The translations under genes were made by a program, and so were the position numbers. A stretch of DNA of 64,000 bases, from positions 1-64,000 of the forward strand of contig CAYHPY010000006.1 of the NCBI GenBank assembly GCA_964358485.1, in the 5' to 3' direction. A model generated the notes under the pieces. That model saw only the letters and a program-made list of their open reading frames with translations. It made no database searches and was not told the DNA's origin. Within the stretch, counting starts at the first letter, position 1. Each line of letters starts with the position of its first letter. Shown here piece by piece: positions 8,702 through 16,939 of the stretch. Origin of the DNA: CAYHPY01 sp964358485. GTDB lineage: Bacteria > Elusimicrobiota > Elusimicrobia > UBA1565 > UBA9628.

Positions 8702-9262
8702 TTGTCAGGCAAGCTTAAGCTCGTGGTGGGGCTCGGCAATCCCGGGCCCCGCTACGCCCGGACCCGCCACAACGCCGGTTTTCGGCTGGTGGAGCGCCTG
8801 GCCGGGCCGCAAGCCCAGTGGAAGGACTTTCACGGGCTGGGGGTCGTCTGTGAGGGGGAGGGTTTTCTGGTGGCGCGTCCGATGACCTTCATGAACGAAT
8901 CGGGCCGGTTCGTCCAATCGTTGGCAGCCTACCGTAAATTCTCCCCCGCCGAGATCCTGGTCTGTTTCGACGACGTGGCCCTGCCCATCGGCCGCCTGCG
9001 CCTTCGTCCGGGGGGGTCCTCGGGGGGGCAAAAAGGGATGCAATCCATCATCCAAATGCTCGGGACTTCGGAGGTTCCCCGCCTGAGGATGGGGATCGGG
9101 CCGGTTCCCCCGGGCATGGACGCCGCGGCCTTCGTGCTGGGCCGCTTCACCGCTCCCGAAGAGGCCGCCTTGGCCGAGGCATTGGAAAGGGCCGCCGAGG
9201 CCGTGGCTTTGGCGGCGGGCGCGGGGCTGGAGGCCGCCATGACCCGGCACAACGCGGCATGA
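8702..9262 (+). CDS. pth: Peptidyl-tRNA hydrolase
   Basis: 186 residues. Releases tRNA from peptidyl-tRNAs that drop off ribosomes. VVGLGNPGPRYARTRHNAGF carries the conserved Asn13 and catalytic His23. RPMTFMNESG and CFDDVALPIGRLRLRPGGSSGGQKGMQSI are also present, with the catalytic-network Asp in FDD. TTG start at 8702, set by the family N-terminus. The stop overlaps the next ATG by four bases. Confidence 0.95.
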   Translation: MSGKLKLVVGLGNPGPRYARTRHNAGFRLVERLAGPQAQWKDFHGLGVVCEGEGFLVARPMTFMNESGRFVQSLAAYRKFSPAEILVCFDDVALPIGRLRLRPGGSSGGQKGMQSIIQMLGTSEVPRLRMGIGPVPPGMDAAAFVLGRFTAPEEAALAEALERAAEAVALAAGAGLEAAMTRHNAA

Positions 9263-9480
9263 CTCCCGGAGTGAAGGTGGTTTTTGGAGTCGTCTTTTTA
9301 TTCCTGGGCCTGGGCTATCTTTACCGGCCGGACCTCATTTCCCGGATGAACGCGGTGCTCCGGGACTATCTGCTAAACGATTCCTTCATGGCCCTGGAGC
9401 GCCGGAAGTGGGGGATGTTTTTTCTCCTCATGAGTTTTTTATTGACCTATATGGGCTACACCGCCCTCCAATTGCCATGA
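9259..9480 (+). CDS. Small two-helix membrane protein
   Basis: 73 residues, family not recognised. Two hydrophobic segments, VKVVFGVVFLFLGLGYLY (about 5-22) and WGMFFLLMSFLLTYMGYTAL (about 51-70), flank a polar loop with DLISRMNAVLRDYLLNDSFMALERRKW. It overlaps pth and pmbA by ATGA junctions on both sides, so it is clearly translated as part of the operon. No functional residues can be pointed to. Confidence 0.75.
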   Translation: MTPGVKVVFGVVFLFLGLGYLYRPDLISRMNAVLRDYLLNDSFMALERRKWGMFFLLMSFLLTYMGYTALQLP

Positions 9481-10847
9481 GCCCCCGGGATGAGGGCGCC
9501 CCGCTGCGGGCGTTGGCCGAGGAAACCATTTCCTGGTTCCGCGGGGTCCGGCGGCCCGGGGTCGAAGCCGAACTTTACCTCTCACGCGGGGAGGACCGCG
9601 GCGTGGAGCTCCGGCAGGGGGAGTTGGAGGGTTTTCAAACCGACCGGTCCGAGGGAGCGGGCCTGCGCCTGCTCCGGGGCGGGAGGATGGCTTTCGCCTG
9701 CGCCGGGGGGTTGTCGGAGGGTAGCCTGCGCGGCCTGTTCCGGGCGGCGGAAGCCCAATTGGACCATCTGGAATCCGACGCGGCCCGGGCTTTCCCGGAG
9801 CCCGCCGCGTCCCCCCGGGAGGAGTCCTTGGCGGCTTCCCTCCTGGATGAAACGCTCTTCAAGATTCCGCTGGAGGATTTCATCCCGCGCCTGCAGGAAA
9901 TGGAGAAGCAGGCGCTCGCCCGCGACAAGCGTTTGAAGTCGGTGCTTCGGGCCGCCTACGGCGAGGCCAAGGGCGAGGTCTTCCTGGCCAACACCCTTGG
10001 GGTGCTGTCCGGGGAAAAGGGAACCTCGGTGAGCGTGGGGCTTTCCAGCCTTTGCGAGGAAGGCGGGGAGCATCAGATCGGCTCGGCGTTTCAGAGCGCT
10101 CGCGGGGCGGGGGTCCTCGATTTCGGCCGGGTGGCTCGGGACGCCGCCTGGCGGTCCACGGCCCTCCTTGGCTCCCGGAAGCTCCCCGGAGGGAGGCGCT
10201 CGGTGGTGTTCGACCCCTGGGTGGCGGGCGAGGTTCTGGACTTGATATCGGGACTGCTCGCCGCCGACCAGGTCCAGAAGGGGAAGTCCCTCCTGGCCGG
10301 AAAGCTGGGTCAAAAAGTGGCTTCGGAGCTCGTCACTTTGATCGACGATCCCCGCCGCCCGGGAGGATTGGGCAGCAGCCTATTCGACGACGAGGGTTGT
10401 CCCACCCGGAAAAAGACTATGATCGACCGCGGAGCGGTCTCCGATTTCTTCTACGACACCTACACCGCCAATCGGGACGGCCGTTTGGGCAACGCCAGCG
10501 CCAGCCGCGGCTCCTTCAAGGGCCTGCCGGGACCCTGCGCGTCGAACTTTTACCTGACCCCGGGCTCGGGGAGCCGGGAAAAACTGATTTCGGAAACCGA
10601 GGACGGGATCTTGGTCCTGGAAATTCTGGGGATGCACATGGCCGATCCCATCTCCGGGGAGTTTTCCGTCGGAGTTTCGGGCCTGGCCGTGGAGAAGGGA
10701 CAGCTTGCCCAGCCGGTCAAGGGGGCGATGGTCTCGGGAAACATCCTGGACCTCCTGTCCCGAATCGACGCCGTGGCCGACGACCTGACCTTTTACGGGA
10801 GCCTGGGCGCCCCCACGTTCCGGGTGTCCGAGATGACGGTGGCCTGA
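9477..10847 (+). CDS. pmbA: TldD/PmbA-family metallopeptidase subunit (PmbA/TldE-like)
   Basis: 456 residues. Matches the PmbA/TldE half of the heterodimeric TldD/TldE protease: AEETISWFRGVRRPGVEAELYLSRGEDRGVELRQGELEGF at the start, FDDEGCPTRKKTMIDRGAVSDFFYDTYTANR in the middle, and GILVLEILGMHMADPISGEFSVGVSG near the end. It lacks the HExxxH-type zinc site of TldD, as PmbA subunits do. ATG at 9477 overlaps the previous stop. A tldD partner is not in the window. Confidence 0.9.
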   Translation: MSPRDEGAPLRALAEETISWFRGVRRPGVEAELYLSRGEDRGVELRQGELEGFQTDRSEGAGLRLLRGGRMAFACAGGLSEGSLRGLFRAAEAQLDHLESDAARAFPEPAASPREESLAASLLDETLFKIPLEDFIPRLQEMEKQALARDKRLKSVLRAAYGEAKGEVFLANTLGVLSGEKGTSVSVGLSSLCEEGGEHQIGSAFQSARGAGVLDFGRVARDAAWRSTALLGSRKLPGGRRSVVFDPWVAGEVLDLISGLLAADQVQKGKSLLAGKLGQKVASELVTLIDDPRRPGGLGSSLFDDEGCPTRKKTMIDRGAVSDFFYDTYTANRDGRLGNASASRGSFKGLPGPCASNFYLTPGSGSREKLISETEDGILVLEILGMHMADPISGEFSVGVSGLAVEKGQLAQPVKGAMVSGNILDLLSRIDAVADDLTFYGSLGAPTFRVSEMTVA

Positions 10848-10855
10848 GGAGGAAC

Positions 10856-11029
10856 ATGCTCGATCCGGAACTTTTGAAAATTCTCGTTTGCCCTGAGTGC
10901 AAGGCTCCGGTGGCCGAATCCAAAGACGGGAGCGCGCTGACCTGCTCGAAATGCGGGCGCCGCTACCCGGTCGTCGACGGCATCCCCAACATGCTCATCG
11001 AGGTCAAGGAGCCGGGCGCGAAACCGTAG
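10856..11029 (+). CDS. Trm112/UPF0434-family zinc-ribbon protein
   Basis: 57 residues. Begins LDPELLKILVCPECKAPVA and contains CxxC pairs at about 12/15 and 30/33 (CSKCGRRYPVVDGIPNML), the YcaR/UPF0434 pattern related to Trm112, an activator of methyltransferases. ATG at 10856 has GAGGAGGA four bases before. Last gene of the run from ispE. Its 3' end overlaps the convergent gene that stops at 11004 by 26 bases. Confidence 0.9.
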   Translation: MLDPELLKILVCPECKAPVAESKDGSALTCSKCGRRYPVVDGIPNMLIEVKEPGAKP

Positions 11030-11495
11030 GGCTGGAAACCGCGGTCGCGGTCGCGGGGCTCAGCCGAACCTGGGGCGGGACCGAAAGCGCGGCCCCAGGT
11101 ATTTCCCGTTCGATGACGACATGGATGCCGGTTTCCCCGGGCTCAACGGGGTCCGGATGCGCCCCCAGCAGATCTCCCCGGGACGGGGACCCGACCCGCC
11201 CGTGGGAGTTGAGCTCCACCGAGACTTCGAGGGGGCCCGCCGGGAAGGAACCCGGAACCACCAGGTCCTCGTTCTCGACGGAGAACGACGCGGGAAATTG
11301 CGGATTGACGATCCGGCGGACCGCCAGGGGCACTCCCCCGAGGTTTCGGACCACGACGAAGAGCATGGCGTTGGGGGGGGCCGTCTTGTTCTTGAAGTGG
11401 GGCGCCAGCGTTACGGTGCCGGAGAGGTGGAATTGCTTGGGGCCGGGACAGGCGGTTGCCAGCAGAAAAAGCGCCGCGGGCCAGACCCTTTTCAC
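11004..11495 (-). CDS. Lipoprotein with a stand-alone CcmI/CycH C-terminal-like domain
   Basis: 163 residues. The N-terminus RVWPAALFLLATAC has a lipobox with Cys16, so the protein is probably lipid-anchored in the periplasm. The rest (LSGTVTLAPHFKNKTAPPNAMLFVVVRNLGGVPLAVRRI, then NSHGRVGSPSRGDLLGAHPDPVEPGETGIHVVIER) matches, by recalled pattern, the C-terminal domain of the cytochrome c biogenesis protein CcmI, which binds apocytochrome. No TPR or heme-lyase gene is adjacent. GTG start overlaps the TGA of the membrane gene upstream. Confidence 0.65.
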   Translation of the reverse strand: MKRVWPAALFLLATACPGPKQFHLSGTVTLAPHFKNKTAPPNAMLFVVVRNLGGVPLAVRRIVNPQFPASFSVENEDLVVPGSFPAGPLEVSVELNSHGRVGSPSRGDLLGAHPDPVEPGETGIHVVIEREIPGAALSVPPQVRLSPATATAVSSPTVSRPAP

Positions 11496-12304
11496 TGCGC
11501 CGGGGCGGCGGGAGGGGCGGTCGGCGCGGCGGAGGCGGCGGAGCGGACGGCCAGGCCGATATAGGTTCCCGTGATGAGGAACGACGCCAGGGTCTGCAGG
11601 GCCAGCGGCACCGGGGCCGGAATCAAGAGCAGAATCATCTCCAGCGCCACCAGGAAGGTTTGCGCGTAAACGGTGATGTTGAGCAGGGGCTTGGCGTCCA
11701 GTTGGGCCTGGGCCAGGGCGTTGATGAGCAGCGCCATGATCATGTAAAGCGCGGTGGCGAACACTTTCCAAAAGAGAAAAAGCGGGAAGGTGAACAGGAC
11801 CGCGGCGGGGTACATGAAATACGGGATCATCTCCCCGGCCGTTTTCCAGAAATCCGCGTCGACGACGACGGGCTTGGGCGGGGCGGCCTTGGAGAAGTCC
11901 TGGACCTCGATTCGGCCGGTTTCGCGCTTGATGTAGAAGGCGTTGGAGGTGACGTAGGCGATCGCCTTGTTCTCCTCCAGCATGGCCGGGGTCACCGGCT
12001 CGGTCCGGTCCGTGTCGATCACCACCCCGACCTCCTGGGCGGCCGGGTGGCGCAGTATCGTGGGGCCGGGGGTGGCCGAGGAAAGCTTGCCCCCGGCGAA
12101 AGTCAGCACGGGCACGCTTTTGCCCAGCCAATCGAAGACTCCGGCCACTTGGGGCATGATCCGGACCTTGACGGCCAGGAGGGTGACCAGGGTGAAGAGG
12201 GTCGCCAGATAAAACAGGTAGCCGACGGTGCGGCCCAGGGATTGGGCGGCGACCTTGCGGTAGAAAGCGATGCTGGTGATGCTGTTGATCGGGTCTAGGA
12301 TCAT
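11492..12304 (-). CDS. DUF1189-like multi-pass membrane protein
   Basis: 270 residues. N-terminal PINSITSIAFYRKVAAQSLGRTVGYLFYL resembles the start of DUF1189 proteins. A periplasmic segment of about 110 residues follows, then four hydrophobic segments and an Ala/Pro-rich tail. ATG at 12304 was chosen; a second ATG at 12340 would add 12 residues. TATACT (12314-12319, minus strand) could be its -10 box. Its start region touches the divergent gene at 12341, so the two share a promoter region of fewer than 40 bases. Function unknown. Confidence 0.65.
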   Translation of the reverse strand: MILDPINSITSIAFYRKVAAQSLGRTVGYLFYLATLFTLVTLLAVKVRIMPQVAGVFDWLGKSVPVLTFAGGKLSSATPGPTILRHPAAQEVGVVIDTDRTEPVTPAMLEENKAIAYVTSNAFYIKRETGRIEVQDFSKAAPPKPVVVDADFWKTAGEMIPYFMYPAAVLFTFPLFLFWKVFATALYMIMALLINALAQAQLDAKPLLNITVYAQTFLVALEMILLLIPAPVPLALQTLASFLITGTYIGLAVRSAASAAPTAPPAAPAQ

Positions 12305-12340
12305 GGCCGGGTCAGTATACGAAATTTGTAGGATTGCCAT

Positions 12341-13393
12341 GTGAGCCTCGCCGTCCTGATTTTCCTGGCCTTGACCCCCGCGGCCCGGCCCGCCGAAACG
12401 GCCAGCCGCTACCTGTCCCGGACCTTTTTCATCGACCGCAAGTATCCGTCCATGCTCGGCCCCCACGACACGCGCCGGATCCGCCTGACCAAGCAAGCCG
12501 GCCGGGGGCTGATTTGGATCCGGGGCTTCAAGAGCGAGTTGGTGGGGCCCGATGGGCGGGCCCCGCGTTCCCCGGAGTTCATGTGCCACGTCAACCTCGA
12601 CATGGACGCCCAGGGGCATCGGAAGCTCTTCGGCTGGGTGAAATCGGCCAACGAGCGGCTGATGACCCTGTCCCAGGGCCAATTCGAGATCGTATTGCCC
12701 CGGGGATTCGGCATTCCCGTCCTTTCGGACGAGCCCCTCTTTCTGGCCATGCAGGTGCTCAACCACAACCTGGAAAAGCCGAAAGTGGAGGTGCGCCACA
12801 AGGTGACGGTCTTCATTGAGCGGGCCCGGGATCTCCCGGCTCCGCTGACGCCCCTGTTCTCCGCCTCGGCCTTCGTGCTGGCCCTCCTGGAAGGCAAAGA
12901 CGGCCATTTCGGGCAGGAAAAACCCGGGGTCGAGACCGCCGGGGCCAGCTGTCTTCCCGGCAAGCACGCTGCCCCCGGCGTCGCGCTCGGGCTCTACGAG
13001 GACCCTTATGGGCGTAAAATGACCGGCCATTGGGTGGTTCCCCCCGGCCGGGAGACGCGCCGGACCCTCGTCACGAAAATGCTGAACATTCCCTTCGACA
13101 CGACCCTCCACTACGCGGCCGTCCACCTGCATCCGTTCGCCGAGTCTTTGGAGCTGCGGGACCTGACTTCCGGGCGGAGCGTCTTCAAGGCGAAGGCCGC
13201 CAACATCGCCAAGGGCATCGGCCTGGACCGGGTGGACTTTCTTTCCAGCGAGGCCGGCATTCCCATTTTCAAAGGCCATGAATTCGAGCTGGTGAGCGTT
13301 TTCGACAACACGAGCGGCGTCGAGCAGGACGCCATGGCGTCCATGTTCCTCTACCTCAAGGACCGGGAGTTCAAAAGTCCTTCCTTGAAGTGA
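12341..13393 (+). CDS. Exported protein resembling PHM-type copper monooxygenases
   Basis: 350 residues with a weak signal sequence (SLAVLIFLALTPAARPA). The second half carries a segment very like the CuM site of peptidylglycine monooxygenase: HYAAVHLHPF with His262 and His264, followed about 70 residues later by an aligned Met332 in DAMASMFLYL. The first half has FMCHVNLDM (Cys82-His83) where PHM has a His-His pair, and QVLNHNL (His142) where PHM has its third CuH histidine. The order and spacing fit a two-domain copper fold, but one CuH ligand is changed. The family call is inference. GTG start has AGGA seven bases upstream. Confidence 0.5.
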   Translation: MSLAVLIFLALTPAARPAETASRYLSRTFFIDRKYPSMLGPHDTRRIRLTKQAGRGLIWIRGFKSELVGPDGRAPRSPEFMCHVNLDMDAQGHRKLFGWVKSANERLMTLSQGQFEIVLPRGFGIPVLSDEPLFLAMQVLNHNLEKPKVEVRHKVTVFIERARDLPAPLTPLFSASAFVLALLEGKDGHFGQEKPGVETAGASCLPGKHAAPGVALGLYEDPYGRKMTGHWVVPPGRETRRTLVTKMLNIPFDTTLHYAAVHLHPFAESLELRDLTSGRSVFKAKAANIAKGIGLDRVDFLSSEAGIPIFKGHEFELVSVFDNTSGVEQDAMASMFLYLKDREFKSPSLK

Positions 13394-13414
13394 TGGGCCC
13401 GGCCGGGCTACAAT
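13385..13414 (+). promoter_or_regulatory. Sigma70-like promoter for the DUF4384 lipoprotein gene
   Basis: TTGAAG (13385-13390), an 18-base spacer and TACAAT (13409-13414). The -10 box ends seven bases before the ATG at 13422, so the message would have almost no leader. Confidence 0.65.
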
Positions 13415-13421
13415 AGCTTCG

Positions 13422-14369
13422 ATGAAAGTTCCGTTCCCGTTTCCGTTCGCGGCCGCGTTGACTTTGCTCCTGATCGGCTGCGGCCCGGCCTCGGCGCCGC
13501 CCAAGCCCGCGCCCGCCCCGCCGCCGCCCGCTCCCGTGGAAAAACCCCTGACCGTGGCCTCCGAGGGGCCGGCCCCCGAGGTCAAGACTTTGGGGGTCGA
13601 TCCCGACGGCTGCACCTGGATCCAGGCCGAATCGACCGTCATCATCAGCGACAACGAAAGCACCCACCAGGCCCGCGCCGTGGCCATCAACCAGGCCCGC
13701 ATCGAGGCCATGCAGAAACTGGGCGGCTACGAGGACGTCGAGTCCAGAACCACGGTTCTTCGCCAGGAAGGGCTCAAAAACGAGCAGAATCTGGTTGAGC
13801 GGATGATCCAGACCACCCGGCAGGGACGGATTCTCAAGGAAAAAATAATCTCCAAGAGCCGCATCGGGGTGCCGGGCGTCTGCGAGGACTGCCGCTACAA
13901 GGTCGTTCTGCAGGACTGCATCCAATCCCTGCCCCCGAACGCCGACAAGGACTTCCGGGTGAGCTTGAGTCTCTCGCGGACAAGGTTCGTCGAGGGGGAT
14001 GAAGCCAAGATCTCGGTCTCGGCGACCCGGGACAGCTATTACTACCTTTACAACGTCGGGCAGGACTGGGAGACCTCTCTTTTGGTGCCCAACGAGATCG
14101 TGACCAAGGCCTTCCTGGCCGCCGGGGACACCGCCGAATATCCCGACGCGACGGCCCGGGCTCGGGGCGTCAAGCTCACCGCCCAACTTCCCGAATCCCG
14201 GCCGCCGGCCTCCCTGGAGACCATCCGGGTCATCGCGACCAAGGTGCCCCTGTCCAAAGCCGTCATGGATCCCTCCAAGGGCGGCTACTTGGAAGTACTC
14301 CAACGCCTCAACGCCTCCCGCACTCCTTGGGTGGAGGACACCGAGGCCTTCACCATTTACGCCCCGTAG
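13422..14369 (+). CDS. DUF4384-like lipoprotein
   Basis: 315 residues. Signal peptide and lipobox TLLLIGC (Cys20), then a Pro-rich linker. A middle domain (ESTVIISDNESTHQARAVAINQARIEAMQKLGG) resembles the flagellar-assembly-like/LPP20 type that opens with a repeated ARxxAxxQARxxA helix. The C-terminal beta domain (LSLSRTRFVEGDEAKISVSATRDSYYYLYNVGQ) fits DUF4384, found in envelope and kinase-linked proteins. Likely envelope-associated. Function unproven. Confidence 0.7.
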   Translation: MKVPFPFPFAAALTLLLIGCGPASAPPKPAPAPPPPAPVEKPLTVASEGPAPEVKTLGVDPDGCTWIQAESTVIISDNESTHQARAVAINQARIEAMQKLGGYEDVESRTTVLRQEGLKNEQNLVERMIQTTRQGRILKEKIISKSRIGVPGVCEDCRYKVVLQDCIQSLPPNADKDFRVSLSLSRTRFVEGDEAKISVSATRDSYYYLYNVGQDWETSLLVPNEIVTKAFLAAGDTAEYPDATARARGVKLTAQLPESRPPASLETIRVIATKVPLSKAVMDPSKGGYLEVLQRLNASRTPWVEDTEAFTIYAP

Positions 14370-14452
14370 GCCTCCTGGCATTGTTGTTGCGACCCCTCGG
14401 GGCGGAGGCCGGAGCGGGCCCCCGGTCGGCGCGGTCCGCTCCGGGTCGCGTC

Positions 14453-14641
14453 ATGATCGACGAACAGGTCGCCCTGATCCTGGCCGTGCTTGCCGTGCTT
14501 CCGATCCTCTTGATCTCGGTGTTCGCCCTCTTTGGCGGGCGTAAAACCCGCGAGGAAGGGCCGCCCCGCAAGGAGAGCCCCGCCAAGGCGGCGGCGCCCA
14601 GGAAGGAATCCCGGAAGGAGACGGTGGGCAGCGGCCGTTAA
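14453..14641 (+). CDS. Small single-span membrane protein
   Basis: 62 residues: one hydrophobic helix (VALILAVLAVLPILLISVFALF, residues 6-27) followed by a highly charged Lys/Arg/Glu tail. No family recognised. It ends with a TTAA shared with the stop of the convergent heptose gene. The ATG at 14453 lacks a clear ribosome site, so this is a moderate call. Confidence 0.45.
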   Translation: MIDEQVALILAVLAVLPILLISVFALFGGRKTREEGPPRKESPAKAAAPRKESRKETVGSGR

Positions 14642-15111
14642 GCCCGAAGGCGGGCGATCAGGGAAGTCGTGGAATAGCCCTTTTTAAGGGGGATGCGGAC
14701 CACTTTGCCGGCGTAAGGGGCGCCGGCGATCTGGCCCCGCTTGTAGTCGGCGCCTTTGACCAGGATGTCGGGCTTGAGCGAAGCGACCAGCTTGGCCGGA
14801 GTGTCCTCCTCGAAATTGATCACCGCGTCTACCGCCTCCAGCCCGCAGAGCAGGGCCGCCCGGTCCTCCCAGCGATTGACCGGCCGCTCCGGCCCCTTGC
14901 CCAGGCGCCGGGCCGAGCCGTCGGAGTTGAGTCCCACGATCAGGACGTCTCCCAGGCGTTTGGCCTTTTCCAGAAGGTCCACGTGGCCGGCGTGGAGGAT
15001 ATCGAAGACCCCGTTGGTGAAGACCACGGTCTTGCCCTCCCACTTCCAGAGGTCCCGCAGGGTCCGCAGGCTCTTGGGCGTCTTGACCTTGGCTTTGAAG
15101 GAGAATGCCAT
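14638..15111 (-). CDS. rfaE2: D-glycero-beta-D-manno-heptose 1-phosphate adenylyltransferase
   Basis: 157 residues, the size of stand-alone RfaE2/HldE C-domain enzymes. Transfers AMP to heptose 1-phosphate to make ADP-heptose for the lipopolysaccharide core. Cytidylyltransferase-like motifs: VVFTNGVFDILHAGHVDLLEKAKRLGD with HxGH, VGLNSDGSARRLGKGPERPVN and a C-terminal GYSTTSLIARLR. It starts one base into the stop codon of the isomerase gene (TGATG), so the two are co-translated. Confidence 0.93.
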   Translation of the reverse strand: MAFSFKAKVKTPKSLRTLRDLWKWEGKTVVFTNGVFDILHAGHVDLLEKAKRLGDVLIVGLNSDGSARRLGKGPERPVNRWEDRAALLCGLEAVDAVINFEEDTPAKLVASLKPDILVKGADYKRGQIAGAPYAGKVVRIPLKKGYSTTSLIARLRA

Positions 15112-15704
15112 CAGTGGGCTTTCTGAGCCGTGGGAAACATCGCGTTCTCGATGATTCCGCACCAGATCTGGATCACCGCGATGTGGGCCTCCTGGATGCG
15201 CGCGACGGTCTGGGAAGGGACCCGGACGCAGTGGGTCGTCATGGTCTTGAGGCGGCCGCCGTCGGCCCCGGTCAGGCCGACGGTCTCAAGCCCGAGCTTG
15301 CGGGCCGACTCCAGCGCGCGCAGGACGTTGGGAGAATTGCCGGAGGTGGAAATCGCCACGGCGATGTCCCCGGGGCGGGCGTGGGCCTCGAGCTGGCGGG
15401 AGAAGACGAATTCGTAGCCGAAATCGTTGGCGATGGAGGTCAAATCCGCGGTGTTGACGGTCAGGGCCAAGGCCGGAAGGGGCGGGCGGTTGCGCTCGAA
15501 GCGCCCCACCAATTCGTCGGCGAAGTTCTGTGCGTCGCAGGCCGAGCCGCCGTTGCCGAAGGAAAGGATTTTGTTGCCCCGGCGGTAGCATTCCACGAGG
15601 GCGTGGGCCGCGAGGTCCAGGTCCTTGGAGAGGCGGGCGGTGGCGGCCAAAACCTTGGAGCTTTCCCGCAGCTGGCGTCCGATGAGGTCCTTATAGCTTT
15701 TCAT
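15111..15704 (-). CDS. gmhA: Sedoheptulose-7-phosphate (phosphoheptose) isomerase, SIS family
   Basis: 197 residues, normal for GmhA. First step of ADP-heptose synthesis. FGNGGSACDAQNFADELVGRFERNRPPLPALALTVNTADLTSIANDFGYEFVFSRQ is the family core. ISTSGNSPNVLRALESARKLGLETVGLTG is the SIS sugar-phosphate loop. The C-terminal IQEAHIAVIQIWCGIIE holds the conserved His. Together with rfaE2 this implies an LPS with heptose. gmhB and the heptose kinase are not in the window. Confidence 0.92.
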   Translation of the reverse strand: MKSYKDLIGRQLRESSKVLAATARLSKDLDLAAHALVECYRRGNKILSFGNGGSACDAQNFADELVGRFERNRPPLPALALTVNTADLTSIANDFGYEFVFSRQLEAHARPGDIAVAISTSGNSPNVLRALESARKLGLETVGLTGADGGRLKTMTTHCVRVPSQTVARIQEAHIAVIQIWCGIIENAMFPTAQKAH

Positions 15705-15776
15705 GGGCGAGGTAGTTTACCGGATGGGAGGGCATGCGTCAACTGGTGGGCCGCCCAAGGGCGGCTGGGGACGCGT

Positions 15777-16295
15777 TTAGAATCCCTTGCCGGAGACCTT
15801 TTCGATTCCCGCGGCGGCGTCCACGTTGCTCGGATCGAGTTGGAGGGAGAGCCCCCATTCCTCCGCCGCCTTTCGAATGTCTCCTTTCTGGTAGTAAACG
15901 ACTCCGGAAAGGTAGTGTTGCTGGGAAGACCTTTGGGCCGCCGCCGCGGACACGGAGGCCTGCTCCGGCGACTTTGGCTTGGGGTTGGCGGGGGGGCGGG
16001 GTCCAAGCCGGCTGAGAAGGGCCAATTCTATTTCCGCGCTCCGTTCGCTCTGGCGGCGAAACCGGTCCTGAGCTTTTTTCAAGAGGTCGGCGCAGGCCTC
16101 GTTTTCGGGAGCGGCCTTCAAGCACAGGCCGCAAACGCCGATGGCGCGGGGAAGATCCCCGTTGTCCAGGTAGTCTTGGCAGGCTTGGTGATAGGCGGCT
16201 TCTTCGGTGGCCGGAACGGCTCCAGGGGCTGGAGACCAGCCGGCGGCGTTTGAGGCGGCGAAAACCAAGGCGCAGGCGAGGGCTCGGCGTATCAT
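15777..16295 (-). CDS. Secreted TPR-like protein
   Basis: 172 residues. Signal peptide (ALACALVFAASNAAGW), then a segment rich in short helices (AYHQACQDYLDNGDLPRAIGVCGLCLKAAPENEACADLL), a Pro-rich linker, and one well-formed TPR near the C-terminus (QHYLSGVVYYQKGDIRKAAEEWGLSLQLDPSN). Two Cys pairs in the first repeat could form a disulfide. No specific function can be given. It stands between gmhA and the PAP2 gene on the same strand. Confidence 0.7.
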   Translation of the reverse strand: MIRRALACALVFAASNAAGWSPAPGAVPATEEAAYHQACQDYLDNGDLPRAIGVCGLCLKAAPENEACADLLKKAQDRFRRQSERSAEIELALLSRLGPRPPANPKPKSPEQASVSAAAAQRSSQQHYLSGVVYYQKGDIRKAAEEWGLSLQLDPSNVDAAAGIEKVSGKGF

Positions 16296-16354
16296 CTCAA
16301 GAGCTTAACCGGACGATGTTTCGTTTTTTAGAGCTTGAGAGGGGAAACGGAACG

Positions 16355-16933
16355 TCAGCGCTTTTTCGGAGGCGGCCGCGCGGCCCAGCGCGCCGCGCCG
16401 TAAAGACGGGCCACGGGCAAGCCGATGCAAAGGCCCAGGACGGCTCCGGCCAGGACGTCCAGCGGATAGTGGACGCCGCAATAGACCCGGCTGTAGGCCA
16501 CCACCGCGGCCGCGCCGTACATCGGAAGCGAGGCGGCCGGATAGAGGGAGCCCAAAAATGCGGCTCCGGAAAAGCAGTTGGCGGCGTGGTTGGAGGGAAA
16601 GCTCCACCCGCCGTGGGGATTGGTCCGCAAGAACCCCAGAAAGCCCGCCACGGGCGGGCGGGGGCGGCGGAAGTAGGGCTTGAGGACCCGGTGGGAGACG
16701 GCGTCGGTCAGGGCGATGGCCAGGGCCAGGCCGAAGAGGACCCGGAGGGCGCCGCCCCGCTCCCTCCAGAGCCAGATCCCCAGGCCGACCGCGGCCGTGA
16801 TCAGGAAGGCGGGCTCTTTATGGAGGTCCGTCACCACCGGCAGGACCTTGTCCAGCCATGGATGGGTCCAGTCCCGGTTGATTTTGGAGAGAAGGAGATT
16901 GTCGAATCTCGAAAGTTCGTGCAGAACGCGCAT
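16355..16933 (-). CDS. PAP2-family membrane phosphatase
   Basis: 192 residues with about five hydrophobic segments and a complete PAP2 signature: KPYFRRPRP (Lys85-Arg90-Pro91), PSNH at 113-116 and SRVYCGVHYPLD at 148-159. Such enzymes dephosphorylate undecaprenyl pyrophosphate, phosphatidic acid or lipid A. Starting at 16933, seven bases after accC stops, it may be the last gene of that operon. The lipid substrate cannot be told from sequence. Confidence 0.88.
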   Translation of the reverse strand: MRVLHELSRFDNLLLSKINRDWTHPWLDKVLPVVTDLHKEPAFLITAAVGLGIWLWRERGGALRVLFGLALAIALTDAVSHRVLKPYFRRPRPPVAGFLGFLRTNPHGGWSFPSNHAANCFSGAAFLGSLYPAASLPMYGAAAVVAYSRVYCGVHYPLDVLAGAVLGLCIGLPVARLYGAARWAARPPPKKR

Positions 16934-16939
16934 CGACGC

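Noticed and set aside
11492..13711. A 739-codon minus frame that would fuse the DUF1189-like gene to sequence across 12341-13711
   Set aside because: The extra part is antisense to two real plus-strand genes and lacks coding character; the true start is at 12304 or 12340.
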